Shown: piece by piece, positions 12,617-24,525 of the stretch
Numbering within the stretch: position 1 is the stretch's first letter
Layout of the letters: the number at the start of each line of letters is the position of its first letter
From: Symsagittifera roscoffensis
Taxonomy: Eukaryota; Xenacoelomorpha; Acoela; Convolutidae
Assembly: GCF_963678635.1 (NCBI RefSeq)
Contig: NC_087062.1
Coordinates: 622,001-686,000 of the forward strand
DNA: 64,000 nucleotides
Direction: 5' to 3'
Notes under the pieces: model-generated
Database searches by the model: none
Seen by the model: only the letters and a program-made list of their open reading frames with translations
Told to the model about the DNA's origin: nothing
Program-made: the position numbers and the translations under genes

Positions 12617-13328
12617 TTATAACGCAGTTTTTTTAGTCGAATGCTCCATTGTCCGGATTTGCATATTGAAAACTGATACAGAATGGTAACAATTCTTTTA
12701 AAACTTCAAGAATTGTCATGATTACGTCTAATACTTTTTTTAATTTTTTCATTTGGAAGGTCTGAAATTCAAGAAACTTCAGCGTATATGAAGCAAACAA
12801 CAATTCTATGTTTCCACCAAAAACCACAAAAAATGCACTTGAAGGAGTATTGACTAATTTTAGTGGGATTTGTTCCTAAGCGTTCAATCGAACACTGTTT
12901 TTACATTGGAATGTGTTTTCAGTGCAGAAGAGAGCAGGAAGGCTGCCATGCGACAAAACGAAAGGACTAGAATCGAGACTTCTTTCTGTAAATAATTGAA
13001 GCTAAAGTGAAGATACTACCGCATCCTGCTGTGATGTTAAGGGAGCAAAATAAATTGTTGCGGTCGCACGACCGGTGGAAAGCCCCCGGAAGCGATCGTG
13101 ACCAGCTTCAAGAATGAAAATGAGTTGAAAAATCCAATAGCCGTCCAGAAGAAGACCACACCCGTACCATCCAAAGACGATAAAACTAAATGAGTCACAT
13201 CGTTCTAGATAACTCCTGAGACATTTCGCGATGGGTTAATGAACTTGAACTTGACCTCAATTTGTCCACTTCACCCTCTGTCCACTTCAACCACTCGATC
13301 TTGGAAGTGGTTATTGAAATTCACCTCC

Positions 13329-14500
13329 TTATGTCCCTACTTTCGGATCTGGGAATGCCAACGTCACGGCGGGACCAAATATAGCCGTTATAAACTCACT
13401 GAATCCTCTTATCAATGCTAAGGGATCAATTCTCAGAGCTAGGTACAAGTCTGTGAGCAAGGGCTCACCTCCCACATAACTTCGCACTTCTTCCTCGCTC
13501 GCTATCGTCTTATCTTCCCCTGTGTGCTGAAACGATTCTTGTGCACAAGGTATTGAATCAGGGTATGCCTCAAGTCCCGCATAATAGTTCCAGAAGCTGT
13601 GGATATCTTCATGTCGAATTTCTTCACAATCCTCCTCATTTATTCCGGATAACGCGTCAAAGTGATTAGTTCTCCTAACCTTCCGTAAGTTACAGTAATC
13701 AGTGTTAACAGTCCATCCAGGCGGAGGTTCTGTATCCCTTCCATTGGCAGCACAGCCGGCCCCTTTCTGAACTTCTCCACTCCAAACGTCACGAATAGTC
13801 CCAAGATCATCACAATTGACTACATCGTGACCACTTTCACAAACTCTCGTATCAGATAGCGAGAAAATCCAGCATATACTTTCGCCAGGAAGAGGAAGGA
13901 CGCGTTCGATCCTGCTCTCAATCCTTACAATATGCAATCCGTCCTTACGTAGCTTTCTTTTCCTCGCACGTTTTTGGTTCAAAATGCTTCTAGCACCGTT
14001 TGATATATTCTATCCACAACATTGGTTGACTTCTGCCCTTTGCTCTGCGCCACATTTAATATTTTCGCGACAAACGAGTGAGTTTTTGCAATCATTGGTG
14101 GACCTCATTCAAAAACGTCAGAGACCATTTGACATGTCCACCATCACTTGGCGGAAAACCCAGGAATAGTACAAACAATGGCTTCAGTGTTATTTTCTGA
14201 AATCCTAATTCTTTAATTACATCCATTATTTCGCCCATGGAATCCAGGACATCTTTGATAGATGGCCACACAACAGCTTCTGTAATCGATGGCTCTCTAA
14301 TTCTGCGCAGGAGACCCTTGCTATGTATATTATCGTTGATGCAGGCAAAAACAATCGTTGTTGGCTTCATTTCTGAACCCCAATTTCCCGCCAACACATC
14401 TGACCAGGATAAAGATTTCGAAGTGTTCGCGAAGTCCGAGCTTGCAATCACTAGTCTTTTCGCCAATGTCATCTCTGCTTTATCGTAGGCGGCGAAGATG
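13329..14500 (-). pseudogene. Multi-ORF element, second SGNH-like domain and helical protein, decayed (copy 1)
   Basis: The frame 14472-14092 reads LAKRLVIASSDFANT, then TTIVFACINDNIHSKGLL. It aligns with the plus copy at 41866-42250 (KYLIVASSDYLYT, VIVIAGSNEHLQSRGLF). Further down, minus translation in the frame containing VTFGVEKFRKGPA and LRLDGLLTLITVTYGRLGEL matches the helical protein at 42836-43804. The 217-codon open frame at 13982-13329 is in a different frame for its first two thirds and joins the homologous frame only at its end (PLLTDLYLALRIDPLALIRG). It is a by-product of frameshifting, not the true product. Similarity to the plus copy stops near 13335. Confidence 0.7.
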
Positions 14501-16150
14501 GTCTAGTATATCTTGAATTTGAGATCACCGTACCGTTCCACGTCCTCCTCTTGTTCCACTTGTTTTGGTTGGGCTCTCTCTTTAACGTGAGCGGGAGGTG
14601 CCCATACCTGCTTGAATCTTTTGGCATGCAGTCCTGTCGGTGCTTTTTTCTTCAAGAATCTTCCCGGCCTCTTTCGTTAGTCTTTTCGCTTTGGTCTTTC
14701 GCAGATATTGCTATGGTCTGAAATTGACAGGGTCATTGGTGTTTTTTGAGGGCAATCCTTTGAGGTCAGCCAACCTCATTTCGGTCTAAAGCTGAAATCG
14801 AACTCCGCTCCGATCAACCAATCCACTCCTTCAATCGATTACAGCCGTTCACAGATAACCTCGCGCCATTTAGCATTCTTATTGCATCAGCTGCAAAACT
14901 TACTGCCTGGAGATTCATTTTCATTAAATCCTGTCTGTAAATATGCCAAAGTGAAGTTAAAGGTCTTGACCACATCAAGGAACTCCAATTGGGACGTCGC
15001 TCCTCCCTGATCACAGTCGTCGTTTCCGACCTGAAGATTCCCGAGGCAGTTTCGGTCTGATTAACTGGTCTCAATCTTCATCGGAGATAGATAGTCCTCC
15101 TCGCTGGTGCCTCTCCCAGTCAGTCCATTGCGCCCGATCTTTGTCTTGTTCACTCGAGATCTGCGCCACTTGCGGCTCGACTGGGACTGAGTCCAAGCGT
15201 GTCTGCAGATTAGGTTGCACAAAAGTGGAGATAGGTGGGACATTTGACGCTTCCTCAATTCTCAATATTCCGCGTCGACTAGCTTGACCTCCAACTCGTG
15301 CAATTGCTCTTGGAAGACTTTGTTTATCCAGTTTTGTCCTTCAAAACTATCAAATTGGATCCCATTGGTCGTGAATCTGGCTTGATCCAGAGCTCTCAAC
15401 ACATGTTCAAAGTCCGTCAGAGAATCAATCGTCCAGCATTGCGACGCGCCAGACTACAGATTATGTTTTTCCACCTGATCACTCTCCCATTGTGTCTCCG
15501 CGCTGAAGCTTGCTGTGTCTTTGCGATCTTGGGTAATGTGCAGACGCTCAGTACCGCGCACTGAATTTTCTGCCACACCGCTGTAAACAGGCACGCTAGC
15601 ATCGCTTCCCATCGACACTCCTCTGCTTCTGAATTTCTGGAAGCATTGGTAGTGCCCATCATAATTGTGACGTCTACCTTTCTGCCCGTGCTCATCAACA
15701 CGACCATTCGATTTAGCAGGGCTAATGTTGCGCTCCCGAATGCCATCACCGTAGTGATCGATGAGGTCCGCAAATTCAGCAGCACTCTTAAAATGCTGTC
15801 ACTCAATATCAAATGTGATGTGCCAAGAGGTGGGTGTTGCAAATTTATGGCTGGACTCCAACTTCGTTCATTGAACTATGATCTTGCGTCCGGGTCCGGG
15901 ACCCTTGTGAAGCTATTCTTCAGCTGTTTTTTTTCTGTATGTCCAGTAATCGTGAAACATATTTAATTGGCAACTTCCTCATGTGTCTAGTGGACGTTTG
16001 TCCTCCTGACTCCGTTATCGTAGCAGCTCAAGCTCTTGTTTTTTTTAGCATTTCCGAGGATAACTCTACTCTGCCGATGTCGTCATTAGTTCCAAAGGGT
16101 ACATTCACCCCGGAACCTGGCTTACTCCTGTTGGCCTCGTCGTCCTCTTA
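14500..16150 (-). pseudogene. Multi-ORF element, SGNH esterase-like module A, decayed (copy 1)
   Basis: Read on minus, the block I region is HLILSDSILRVLL (plus copy: HLVIGDSLVRDL) and block III is MMGTTNASRN (plus copy: MLGTNDISRA). The RLADLKGLPSKNT tail matches HVDLNGLPQDNT. The catalytic context is eroded (SDS instead of GDS, GTTN instead of GTND). Several frameshifts and stops are present. An almost parallel module B lies immediately upstream on the same strand. Confidence 0.7.
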
Positions 16151-16179
16151 ACAATTAGATTGCTCAAGGTACCACTCTG

Positions 16180-17760
16180 CTGCTCATATGTGCTTGAACT
16201 TTTTGACATGCTGTGCTGTGGGTGCTATTTTTCTCAAGAATCCTCTCTTAACTTCTCTGTTCTCTTCGCTGTGGTTCTTTCGCACATCCGACACTGGTCT
16301 GGAACTGACAGGACCCATGCTGCTTTTTGAGTGCAGTCCTTCGAAGTCAGCCATTATCAATGCGGTCGTAGAGCTAAAAATGATCTCCGCTGCAGTCAAC
16401 TAATGCCTCGTTCAATTGAGTACAATCCGATCACATATAACCTCGCTTCATTCAGAATTCTTATCGCATCAGCTGCAAAACTTACTGCCGGGAGATTCAT
16501 CTTTATCAAACCCTGCTGGTGAAAATGCCAAACGGAAGATGAAGGCATTAACCACATCAAGGAACTCCGAATATGGACGTCGCTCCTCCCTGGTCACATT
16601 TTCGACCTAGATGTTCCCGAGGCAGTTTCTGTCTGTTTGCTTGGTCCCAATCTTCATCGGAGATATATAGTCCTCCTCGCTGGTGTCTCTCCCAGTCAGT
16701 CCATTACGTTCGATCTCTGTCTTGTTCACTCGAGCTCTGCGCCACTTGCGGCTCGACTGGGACTGATCCCAAGCATGTATCCAGATTAGGTGGAACAAAA
16801 GTGAAGATAGCTGGGACGTTTGTCGCTTCCTCAATTCACAATACTTCAGCGTGGAATAGCTCCATCTCAAACACGTTAAATCGCTCTTGGAAGACACTTT
16901 CATCCAGGCTTGTCCTTCAACGCTATCAAAGTAGATCGCCTCGGTCGTGAATCTGGCTTGATCCAGAGCACTCAACATATGTTCTAAGTCCATCAGAATC
17001 AATCCTCCAGCATTGCGACTCCATTGTTATACTACTTGATCAACATCTCATTGAGTCCCCGCGCTGGAGCTCGTTGTCTCCCCACATTCATGATTATTGA
17101 GCAGACATACAGTACTGCTCTTTGAAATTTCTCTCACATCGTTGTAAAAAGGCAGACTGCCATCGCTTCCCATCGACCCTCCTCTGCTTTCGAACTTCTG
17201 GACACCTTGTTATTGCATTTCATAATTGTCCCGTCTACGATTCTAACCTGGTTCCTCAACAGGACCATTTGATACAGCTGGGGGTTTGTTGCGCATCCGA
17301 ATATAGTCACGGTAGTGATCCATGAGGTCCTCAAATTCAGCAGCGCTCTTAAAGGGCTGTCACTCAATATCAAATGTGATGATGTACCAAGAGGTGGCTG
17401 TTGCATATTTATGGCTGGACTCTAACTTCATTCATTGAAGTATGATCTTGTGTCCGTGTCCGGGACTCTTGTGAAGCTATTCTTCATTTGTTTTTTTTCT
17501 GTACGTCCACTTTTTTCGTGACAATTTTTTCATTGGCAACTTCCTGATGTGTCTAGTGGACGATTATCCTCCTGACAACGTAATCGTAGCAGCTCCAGCT
17601 CCTTTTTTTCAGCACTTCTGAGAAGAGCTCTACTCTGCCGATGTCATCAATAGTTCCATAGGGTGCATTCTCCCCGGAACCTGGCTTATTCCTGTTGGCC
17701 ACAATTCGATCAGCGGCTTGCACCAGCTGCCTCATCGTTCTCTTAGCAACTGGATCGCTC
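16180..17760 (-). pseudogene. Multi-ORF element, SGNH esterase-like module B, decayed (copy 1)
   Basis: This is a diverged tandem duplicate of module A. It has HLILSDSPLRALL for block I, LMDLEHMLSALDQARFTTEA for the region that in the plus copy ends in DGIHFN, and IMADFEGLHSKSS for the tail. The Asp-x-x-His dyad of block V is replaced (TEAIYFD), so this module lacks the catalytic base. The duplication is also visible in DNA, for example around 15985-16130 and 17550-17700. Confidence 0.7.
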
Positions 17761-18130
17761 GAGTTGTCACACGGGTCCGAGATCGTTACTCGTCACCATC
17801 CTTTCGAGACTTTCACATCAGTCGTTTGGCTTAACTCGCGAAGTGTCAGGAGCTCCCTTCGCGATTGCCTATGGGGACCGTTTTCTGCTGGTAACGGGCG
17901 TTCTGCTTTCGCCGTGTCGAATCGTACTGACCGCTCCTCATACTCCTTCCTCTAGCGCTCTTATTTTTTCCCTGGGTTCTTGTTGCAATCCTCGAAACAA
18001 AACAATTTCCTGCACATATCTGGATCTTCTTGAGTTCTGACCAATGTTTTCTTCACTCGATCCAATTCGTCTCTCCTCTTTGTCAGGTCTTCCATCGTCT
18101 CGATCGTTTGCACCTTTCAACTTTCAGCTA
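17553..18130 (-). pseudogene. Multi-ORF element, charged coiled-coil N-terminal protein, decayed (copy 1)
   Basis: Several minus-strand frames here are rich in E, K, R and Q and correspond in position to the coiled-coil protein at 39479-40144 of the plus copy. The reading frame is broken repeatedly, so only the general character and order are informative. Confidence 0.5.
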
Positions 18131-19162
18131 GACGAGGCTGCCTTGCTATTCAGTTCCTGCGAAAAACTCTATGTGTGCTCCGCAAGCCGGGATTACGCCT
18201 GGTTGAAGGGATGTATCAAGGCTGGTACGTTCTCCCAGTATCCAACCCAGGTTCGTGCGACAAGCCGCCTCCAGAGAGCGCTCCGTTTCTCCCTCCCACG
18301 AATCGGGCGCTTGGGCGTTCCACCCCTCCCTGCTCGCCCCAAGCTGCTATCATGAACCCACGATTGTGCGAACCCCACGATTGTGATGCCCCATGATATT
18401 CGTCAGAGGAGCTGTCAACATAACTATCTCTGGGTCATCCTGGGCTTAGTCTCTTTCAAGTAACCCAAGATAGAGCTCGTCTATGATAATTTGATTTTTG
18501 ATAATTGGGTTTGATAATTTGATTTTTTTTCGATGCAAAAGTTGAAATCATAAATTAATTTCGATCAATCAGTATCTAGAAATAAGGTCCTGAACTGTCA
18601 CATCTGATCAGCTTTCCTTCAAATTTGCATTAAAAAACATATTAAAACCAGACAGCTTGAAAGATGTTTCTTAAGATATTTTAAAATTACATTCAATCTG
18701 AATTCCTGGAAAATCATCCCTGAGTCTACAGTCCGTGGTTTGGATCCCATATTGAAACCGTTGGCTGAGCATTTGTGGTCACTAACCCTTCCAAGTCCGT
18801 TAAACTTGTAAGCTAACACATAACATACAAACACAACCTACTTTCAACCTAAACTTAAATAAAAATTCGTTTGCCATATGTAGATATACTTCTATGTTAC
18901 GATTACATGTATTAGCGAATACAAGTCCCGGTCAATCTTTTTTGGGAGGTACACAAGAAGCAAACGTTTTTCGAAACCCTTCTCCTCTGAGAAGTCTCTA
19001 AGTCTTGTCAGGAACAAAATCAAATATTCGAGGTCTAAGTGTTGCTTTTCCGTCGCCCTCATCACCAAAAAGAATGAGTGCAACCCCGATATTTTTGGGG
19101 ATCGCCGGTAGCAAAGCTGCTAGAAATCCTGCTCCTGGTTTTTACTTCTATAAAAACTCTGT

Positions 19163-19400
19163 TCTAGCTGTACAGTCGTTTGCAGTGGGCCATTCCCCTC
19201 TATGGTGAACGAGTTAGCTTACTGTTTGTTAACTCTACAGTCTCAATCAAGTAAATTAGTCTTTCTCCGTTTCTCAGATATACAACTTCTGCTCATTCTA
19301 GTTGTACAGTCGTTTGCACTGGGCCACTCTTTTCTATGGTGAACAAAAAGTAGCCTACTGCTTGGCAAACTTCAACCAGCTCTACAGTCTCACTCAGGCA
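19163..19400 (+). repeat. ~100-bp local direct duplication
   Basis: CTGTACAGTCGTTTGCAGTG at about 19168 and TTGTACAGTCGTTTGCACTG at about 19303 head two similar 100-bp stretches. Both continue with GGGCCA, CTATGGTGAAC and an ACTCTACAGTCTCA-like tail. The first unit starts exactly where the 6.55 kb repeat copy 1 ends. Confidence 0.75.
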
Positions 19401-19894
19401 ATAAAAGTCGTACCTCCATTTCTCAAATAAAAAAAAGCTGTTCATTTTATCGCATTTAAAAAAAGTGAAAACAAATTGATTATAATGGAATTTCGTGGTC
19501 TGAAATGTTGTAAATATAATCGATTCCCATGTTACGTTCAGGCAACAAAATTGGACTAAAAATGGACTTAAAACCATTTTTTTTCGCCAAAACAAAATGA
19601 ATTATAATTCATTTGGAATTCATTATAATGGATTTGAAAATAAAAAAGAAAATCACATTAAAATGGATTTTTTCCACTTGATTTTTGTTTCGCGCGTCGT
19701 GCAAACTTTTGCAAGAATTTCTGTTATCACGTGAGTTATGCGGAAACTTTTCAAAGCGAGTTTACCGCCTTATCCATTTCTAAACCTAACTCAATAAATC
19801 AACTTCTAAACCTAAACTTAAGGATTCTCTTGAGCTCCCATCCTCCCGCAACGTTGGCCCCTTTGCTCCCCTTCAATCCCCTTAACGTTTTTCC

Positions 19895-20065
19895 TCTTGC
19901 TACCCCCCCCCCCCCACTGAACCCCTACCCGCACTGAACCCCCCCCCCCCCCCACGTGAAAACCACCCCCTCCCCCCGGGGGTAGTAGGGGGTTGTTGTA
20001 AATGGGCAAACACTAGGGGGGCAATGGAAGGGGATAAGTCCACCTCCAGTTTTACCCCCCCCCCC
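19895..20065 (+). repeat. Poly-C and C-rich tracts
   Basis: Several C runs of 9-15 bases (for example near 19903-19916, 19938-19953 and 20046-20055) with one G-rich patch. Such tracts are prone to slippage and assembly error, and can form G-quadruplex or i-motif structures. No coding sequence. Confidence 0.9.
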
Positions 20066-20254
20066 AGTTTTCTAATAATTTAACAAAATTGTTGAAAAGA
20101 ACAAAATTCATAACATAAAAAATTAACAAAAGTGTCAAAGTTATTGAACAACAAAATTGAATTGAACAGTAACCAACGTAACCAATTTCAGTTTAAAACG
20201 TAGAAAATACTTTATACGCGTGGAAATTCGCATATCAGTAAAGTGGAAAAAAAC

Positions 20255-20433
20255 CAATTATAATTTAATTGCATTTTCAGTGTCCACAAAAAGGAAAATA
20301 AAAATCGATTATAATGAATGAAAAAAGGAGTTTGTTTCCTCGAAAAATTGTTTTATTATAATCCACTTTTTATTTATTATAATCGATTTTGTTCACTTTT
20401 GTGGACACTGACAAGGAATTTCAATTATAATTG
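20255..20433. mobile_element. Palindromic MITE-like element
   Basis: The left end CAATTATAATT ... CAGTGTCCACAAAA is the inverted complement of the right end TTTTGTGGACACTG ... AATTATAATTG. Inner arms also pair (ATCGATTATAAT near 20309 with ATTATAATCGAT near 20375). The whole 180 bp is therefore a nearly complete palindrome with no coding capacity, like a foldback or MITE. The ends are AT-rich and no clear target-site duplication could be fixed. Confidence 0.65.
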
Positions 20434-20953
20434 ATTTTTATTCATGGAAGTTCAATGCGGTTAGTCTTGAATTAGTTGTACAGTACAGTCAATCCAGATG
20501 GAATAAAACGAGTTAAACTTTAAACCTGAATGCGAATACGGGATGACGGTTCATATGGGAAAAAGAGAGCAAATATAGGATATTTTTAATTATTTTCAAC
20601 CCTATTGCAATAGGGGAAATAGTTAACAAGGTAAAAAGTTCGCAATGCTTAACTGTTCAATTCTGTTTTTATAGGGGGATGTTCGTTACAAAAAGGGGGG
20701 AAATAGTTAACAAGATCCCAAATTTTAAAACAGGGAGGCGACCATGACTAGAGAAAAAATTCGACGCAAGGGAGACGGCCAGACTCGACGGCGGAGACGG
20801 CCGAAAAATAAAAGTGGCATGAACACATAGCTAACTTGCAGAGAGTAGAATGGTGAAATTTTGCCGGGACTCTGATGTATTCTTAAAAGGAGGTACGAGT
20901 CAAAACAGCTGATGGAAAAGATATATAAATAGTGAAAACGAAATTATAACTAT
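20434..20953. other. Spacer before the second 6.55 kb repeat, nothing recognised
   Basis: No gene is visible. There is a small patch with repeated GGAGACGGCC words at about 20770-20800. Confidence 0.5.
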
Positions 20954-21665
20954 TTATAACGCAGTTTTTTTAGTCGAATGCTCCATTTTCCGGATTTGCA
21001 TATTGAAAACTGATACAGAATGGTAACAATTCTTTTAAAACTTCAAGAATTGTCATGATTACGTCTAATACTTTTTTTAATTTTTTCATTTGGAAGGTCT
21101 GAAATTCAAGAAACTTCAGCGTATATGAAGCAAACAACAATTCTATGTTTCCACCAAAAACCACAAAAAATGCACTTGAAGGAGTATTGACTAATTTTAG
21201 TGGGATTTGTTCCTAAGCGTTCAATCGAACACTGTTTTTACATTGGAATGTGTTTTCAGTGCAGAAGAGAGCAGGAAGGCTGCCATGCGACAAAACGAAA
21301 GGACTAGAATCGAGACTTCTTTCTGTAAATAATTGAAGCTAAAGTGAAGATACTACCGCATCCTGCTGTGATGTTAAGGGAGCAAAACAAATTGTTGCGG
21401 TCGCACGACCGATGGAAAGCCCCCGGAAGCGATCGTGACCAGCTTCAAGAATGAAAATGAGTTGAAAAATCCAATAGCCGTCCAGAAGAAGACCACACCC
21501 GTACCATCCAAAGACGATAAAACTAAATGAGTCACATCGTTCTAGATAACTCCTGAGACATTTCGCGATGGGTTAATGAACTTGAACTTGACCTCAATTT
21601 GTCCACTTCACCCTCTGTCCACTTCAACCACTCGATCTTGGAAGTGGTTATTGAAATTCACCTCC

Positions 21666-22837
21666 TTATGTCCCTACTTTCGGATCTGGGAATGCCAACG
21701 TCACGGCGGGACCAAATATAGCCGTTATAAACTCACTGAATCCTCTTATCAATGCTAAGGGATCAATTCTCAGAGCTAGGTACAAGTCTGTGAGCAAGGG
21801 CTCACCTCCCACATAACTTCGCACTTCTTCCTCGCTCGCTATCGTCTTATCTTCCCCTGTGTGCTGAAACGATTCTTGTGCACAAGGTATTGAATCAGGG
21901 TATGCCTCAAGTCCCGCATAATAGTTCCAGAAGCTGTGGATATCTTCATGTCGAATTTCTTCACAATCCTCCTCATTTATTCCGGATAACGCGTCAAAGT
22001 GATTAGTTCTCCTAACCTTCCGTAAGTTACAGTAATCAGTGTTAACAGTCCATCCAGGCGGAGGTTCTGTATCCCTTCCATTGGCAGCACAGCCGGCCCC
22101 TTTCTGAACTTCTCCACTCCAAACGTCACGAATAGTCCCAAGATCATCACAATTGACTACATCGTGACCACTTTCACAAACTCTCGTATCAGATAGCGAG
22201 AAAATCCAGCATATACTTTCGCCAGGAAGAGGAAGGACGCGTTCGATCCTGCTCTCAATCCTTACAATATGCAATCCGTCTTTACGTAGCTTTCTTTTCC
22301 TCGCACGTTTTTGGTTCAAAATGCTTCTAGCACCGTTTGATATATTTTATCCACAACATTGGTTGACTTCTGCCCTTTGCTCTGCGCCACATTTAATATT
22401 TTCGCGACAAACGAGTGAGTTTTTGCAATCATTGGTGGACCTCATTCAAAAACGTCAGAGACCATTTGAGATGTCCACCATCACTTGGCGGAAAACCCAG
22501 GAATAGTACAAACAATGGCTTCAGTGTTATTTTCTGAAATCCTAAATCTTTAATTACATCCATTATTTCGCCCATGGAATCCAGGACATCTTTGATAGTT
22601 GGCCACACAGCAGCTTCTGTAATCGATGGCTCTCTAATTCTGCGCAGGAGACCCTTGCTATGTATATTATCGTTGATACAGGCAAAAACAATCGTTGTTG
22701 GCTTCATTTCTGAACCCCAATTTCCCGCCAACACATCTGACCAGGATAAAGATTTCGAAGTGTTCGCGAAGTCCGAGCTTGCAATCACTAGTCTTTTCGC
22801 CAATGTCATCTCTGCTTTATCGTAGGCGGCGAAGATG
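21666..22837 (-). pseudogene. Multi-ORF element, second SGNH-like domain and helical protein, decayed (copy 2)
   Basis: This is the near-identical counterpart of 13329-14500. It carries LAKRLVIASSDFANT, VFACINDNIHS and, at the end, LLTDLYLALRIDPLALIRG. The frame break that separates the long open frame from the homologous helical-protein frame is shared with copy 1, so the break predates the duplication. Confidence 0.7.
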
Positions 22838-24500
22838 GTCTAGTATATCTTGAATTTGAGATCACCGTACCGTTCCACGTCCTCCTCTTGTTCCACTTGT
22901 TTTGGTTGGGCTCTCTCTTTAACGTGAGCGGGAGGTGCCCATACCTGCTTGAATCTTTTGGCATGCAGTCCTGTCGGTGCTTTTTTCTTCAAGAATCTTC
23001 CCGGCCTCTTTCTTTAGTCTTTTCGCTTTGGTCTTTCGCAGATATTGCTATGGTCTGAAATTGACAGGGTCATTGGTGTTTTTTGAGGGCAATCCTTTGA
23101 GGTCAGCCAACCTCATTGCGGTCTAAAGCTGAAATCGAACTCCGCTCCGATCAACCAATCCACTCCTTCAATCGATTACAGCCGTTCACAGATAACCTCG
23201 CGCCATTTAGCATTCTTATTGCATCAGCTGCAAAACTTACTGCCTGGAGATTCATTTTCATTAAATCCTGTCTGTAAATATGCCAAAGTGAAGTTAAAGG
23301 TCTTGACCACATCAAGGAACTCCAATTGGGACGTCGCTCCTCCCTGATCACAGTCGTCGTTTCCGACCTGAAGATTCCCGAGGCAGTTTCGGTCTGATTA
23401 ACTGGTCCCAATCTTCATCGGAGATAGATAGTCCTCCTCGCTGGTGCCTCTCCCAGTCAATCCATTGCGCCCGATCTTTGTCTTGTTCACTCGAGCTCTG
23501 CGCCACTTGCGGCTCGACTGGGACTGAGTCCAAGCGTGTCTGCAGATTAGGTTGAACAAAAGTGGAGATAGGTGGGACATTTGACGCTTCCTCAATTCTC
23601 AATATTCCGCGTCGACTAGCTTGACCTCCAACTCGTGCAATTGCTCTTGGAAGACTTTGTTTATCCAGTTTTGTCCTTCAAAACTATCAAATTGGATCCC
23701 ATTGGTCGTGAATCTGGCTTGATCCAGAGCTCTCAACACATGTTCAAAGTCCGTCAGAGAATCAATCGTCCAGCATTGCGACGCGCCAGACTACAGATTA
23801 TGTTTTTCCACCTGATCACTCTCCCATTGTGTCTCCGCGCTGAAGCTTGCTGTGTCTTTGCGATCTTGGGTAATGTGCAGACGCTCAGTACCGCGCACTG
23901 AATTTTCTGCCACACCGCTGTAAGCAGGCACGCTAGCATCGCTTCCCATCGACACTCCTCTGCTTCTGAATTTCTGGAAGCATTGGTAGTGCCCATCATA
24001 ATTGTGACGTCTACCTTTCTGCCCGTGCTCATCAACACGACCATTCGATTTAGCAGGGCTAATGTTGCGCTCCCGAATGCCATCACCGTAGTGATCGATG
24101 AGGTCCGCAAATTCAGCAGCACTCTTAAAATGCTGTCACTCAATATCAAATGTGATGTGCCAAGAGGTGGGTGTTGCAAATTTATGGCTGGACTCCAACT
24201 TCGTTCATTGAAGTATGATCTTGCGTCCGGGTCCGGGACCCTTGTGAAGCTATTCTTCATCTGTTTTTTTTTCTGTATGTCCAGTAATCGTGAAACATAT
24301 TTAATTGGCAACTTCCTCATGTGTCTAGTGGACGTTTGTCCTCCTGACTCCGTTATCGTAGCAGCTCAAGCTCTTGTTTTTTTTAGCATTTCCGAGGATA
24401 ATTCTACTCTGCCGATGTCGTCATTAGTTCCAAAGGGTACATTCACCCCGGAACCTGGCTTACTCCTGTTGGCCCAGCTGCCTCGTCGTCCTCTTAACAA
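22837..24500 (-). pseudogene. Multi-ORF element, SGNH module A, decayed (copy 2)
   Basis: This is the counterpart of 14500-16150. Here one frame stays open longer (24320-23754, 188 codons) and includes HLILSDSILRVLL and MMGTTNASRN, because of a single-base difference near 24215-24280. The tail motif RLADLKGL is present near 23110. Confidence 0.7.
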
Positions 24501-24525
24501 TTAGATTGCTCAAGGTACCACTCTG

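Larger units (their letters stand above)
12617..19165. repeat. 6.55 kb direct repeat, copy 1
   Basis: Matches 20954-27511 over its whole length with scattered single-base changes and a few small indels (for example about 9 bases near 16135/24475). Its coding content is on the minus strand and is a decayed N-terminal half of the multi-ORF element described at 39380-47260, followed by about 0.7 kb of unrelated AT-rich DNA at the left end. The match ends abruptly at 19165, where the left copy continues into a duplicated CAGTCGTTTGCA unit and the right copy into different sequence. Confidence 0.95.

Noticed and set aside
13329-13982. 217-codon minus-strand open frame (and its identical copy at 21666-22319) as a genuine gene
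   Set aside because: Comparison with the plus copy shows that most of it is in the wrong frame; only the last third is homologous. It is a consequence of a frameshift.
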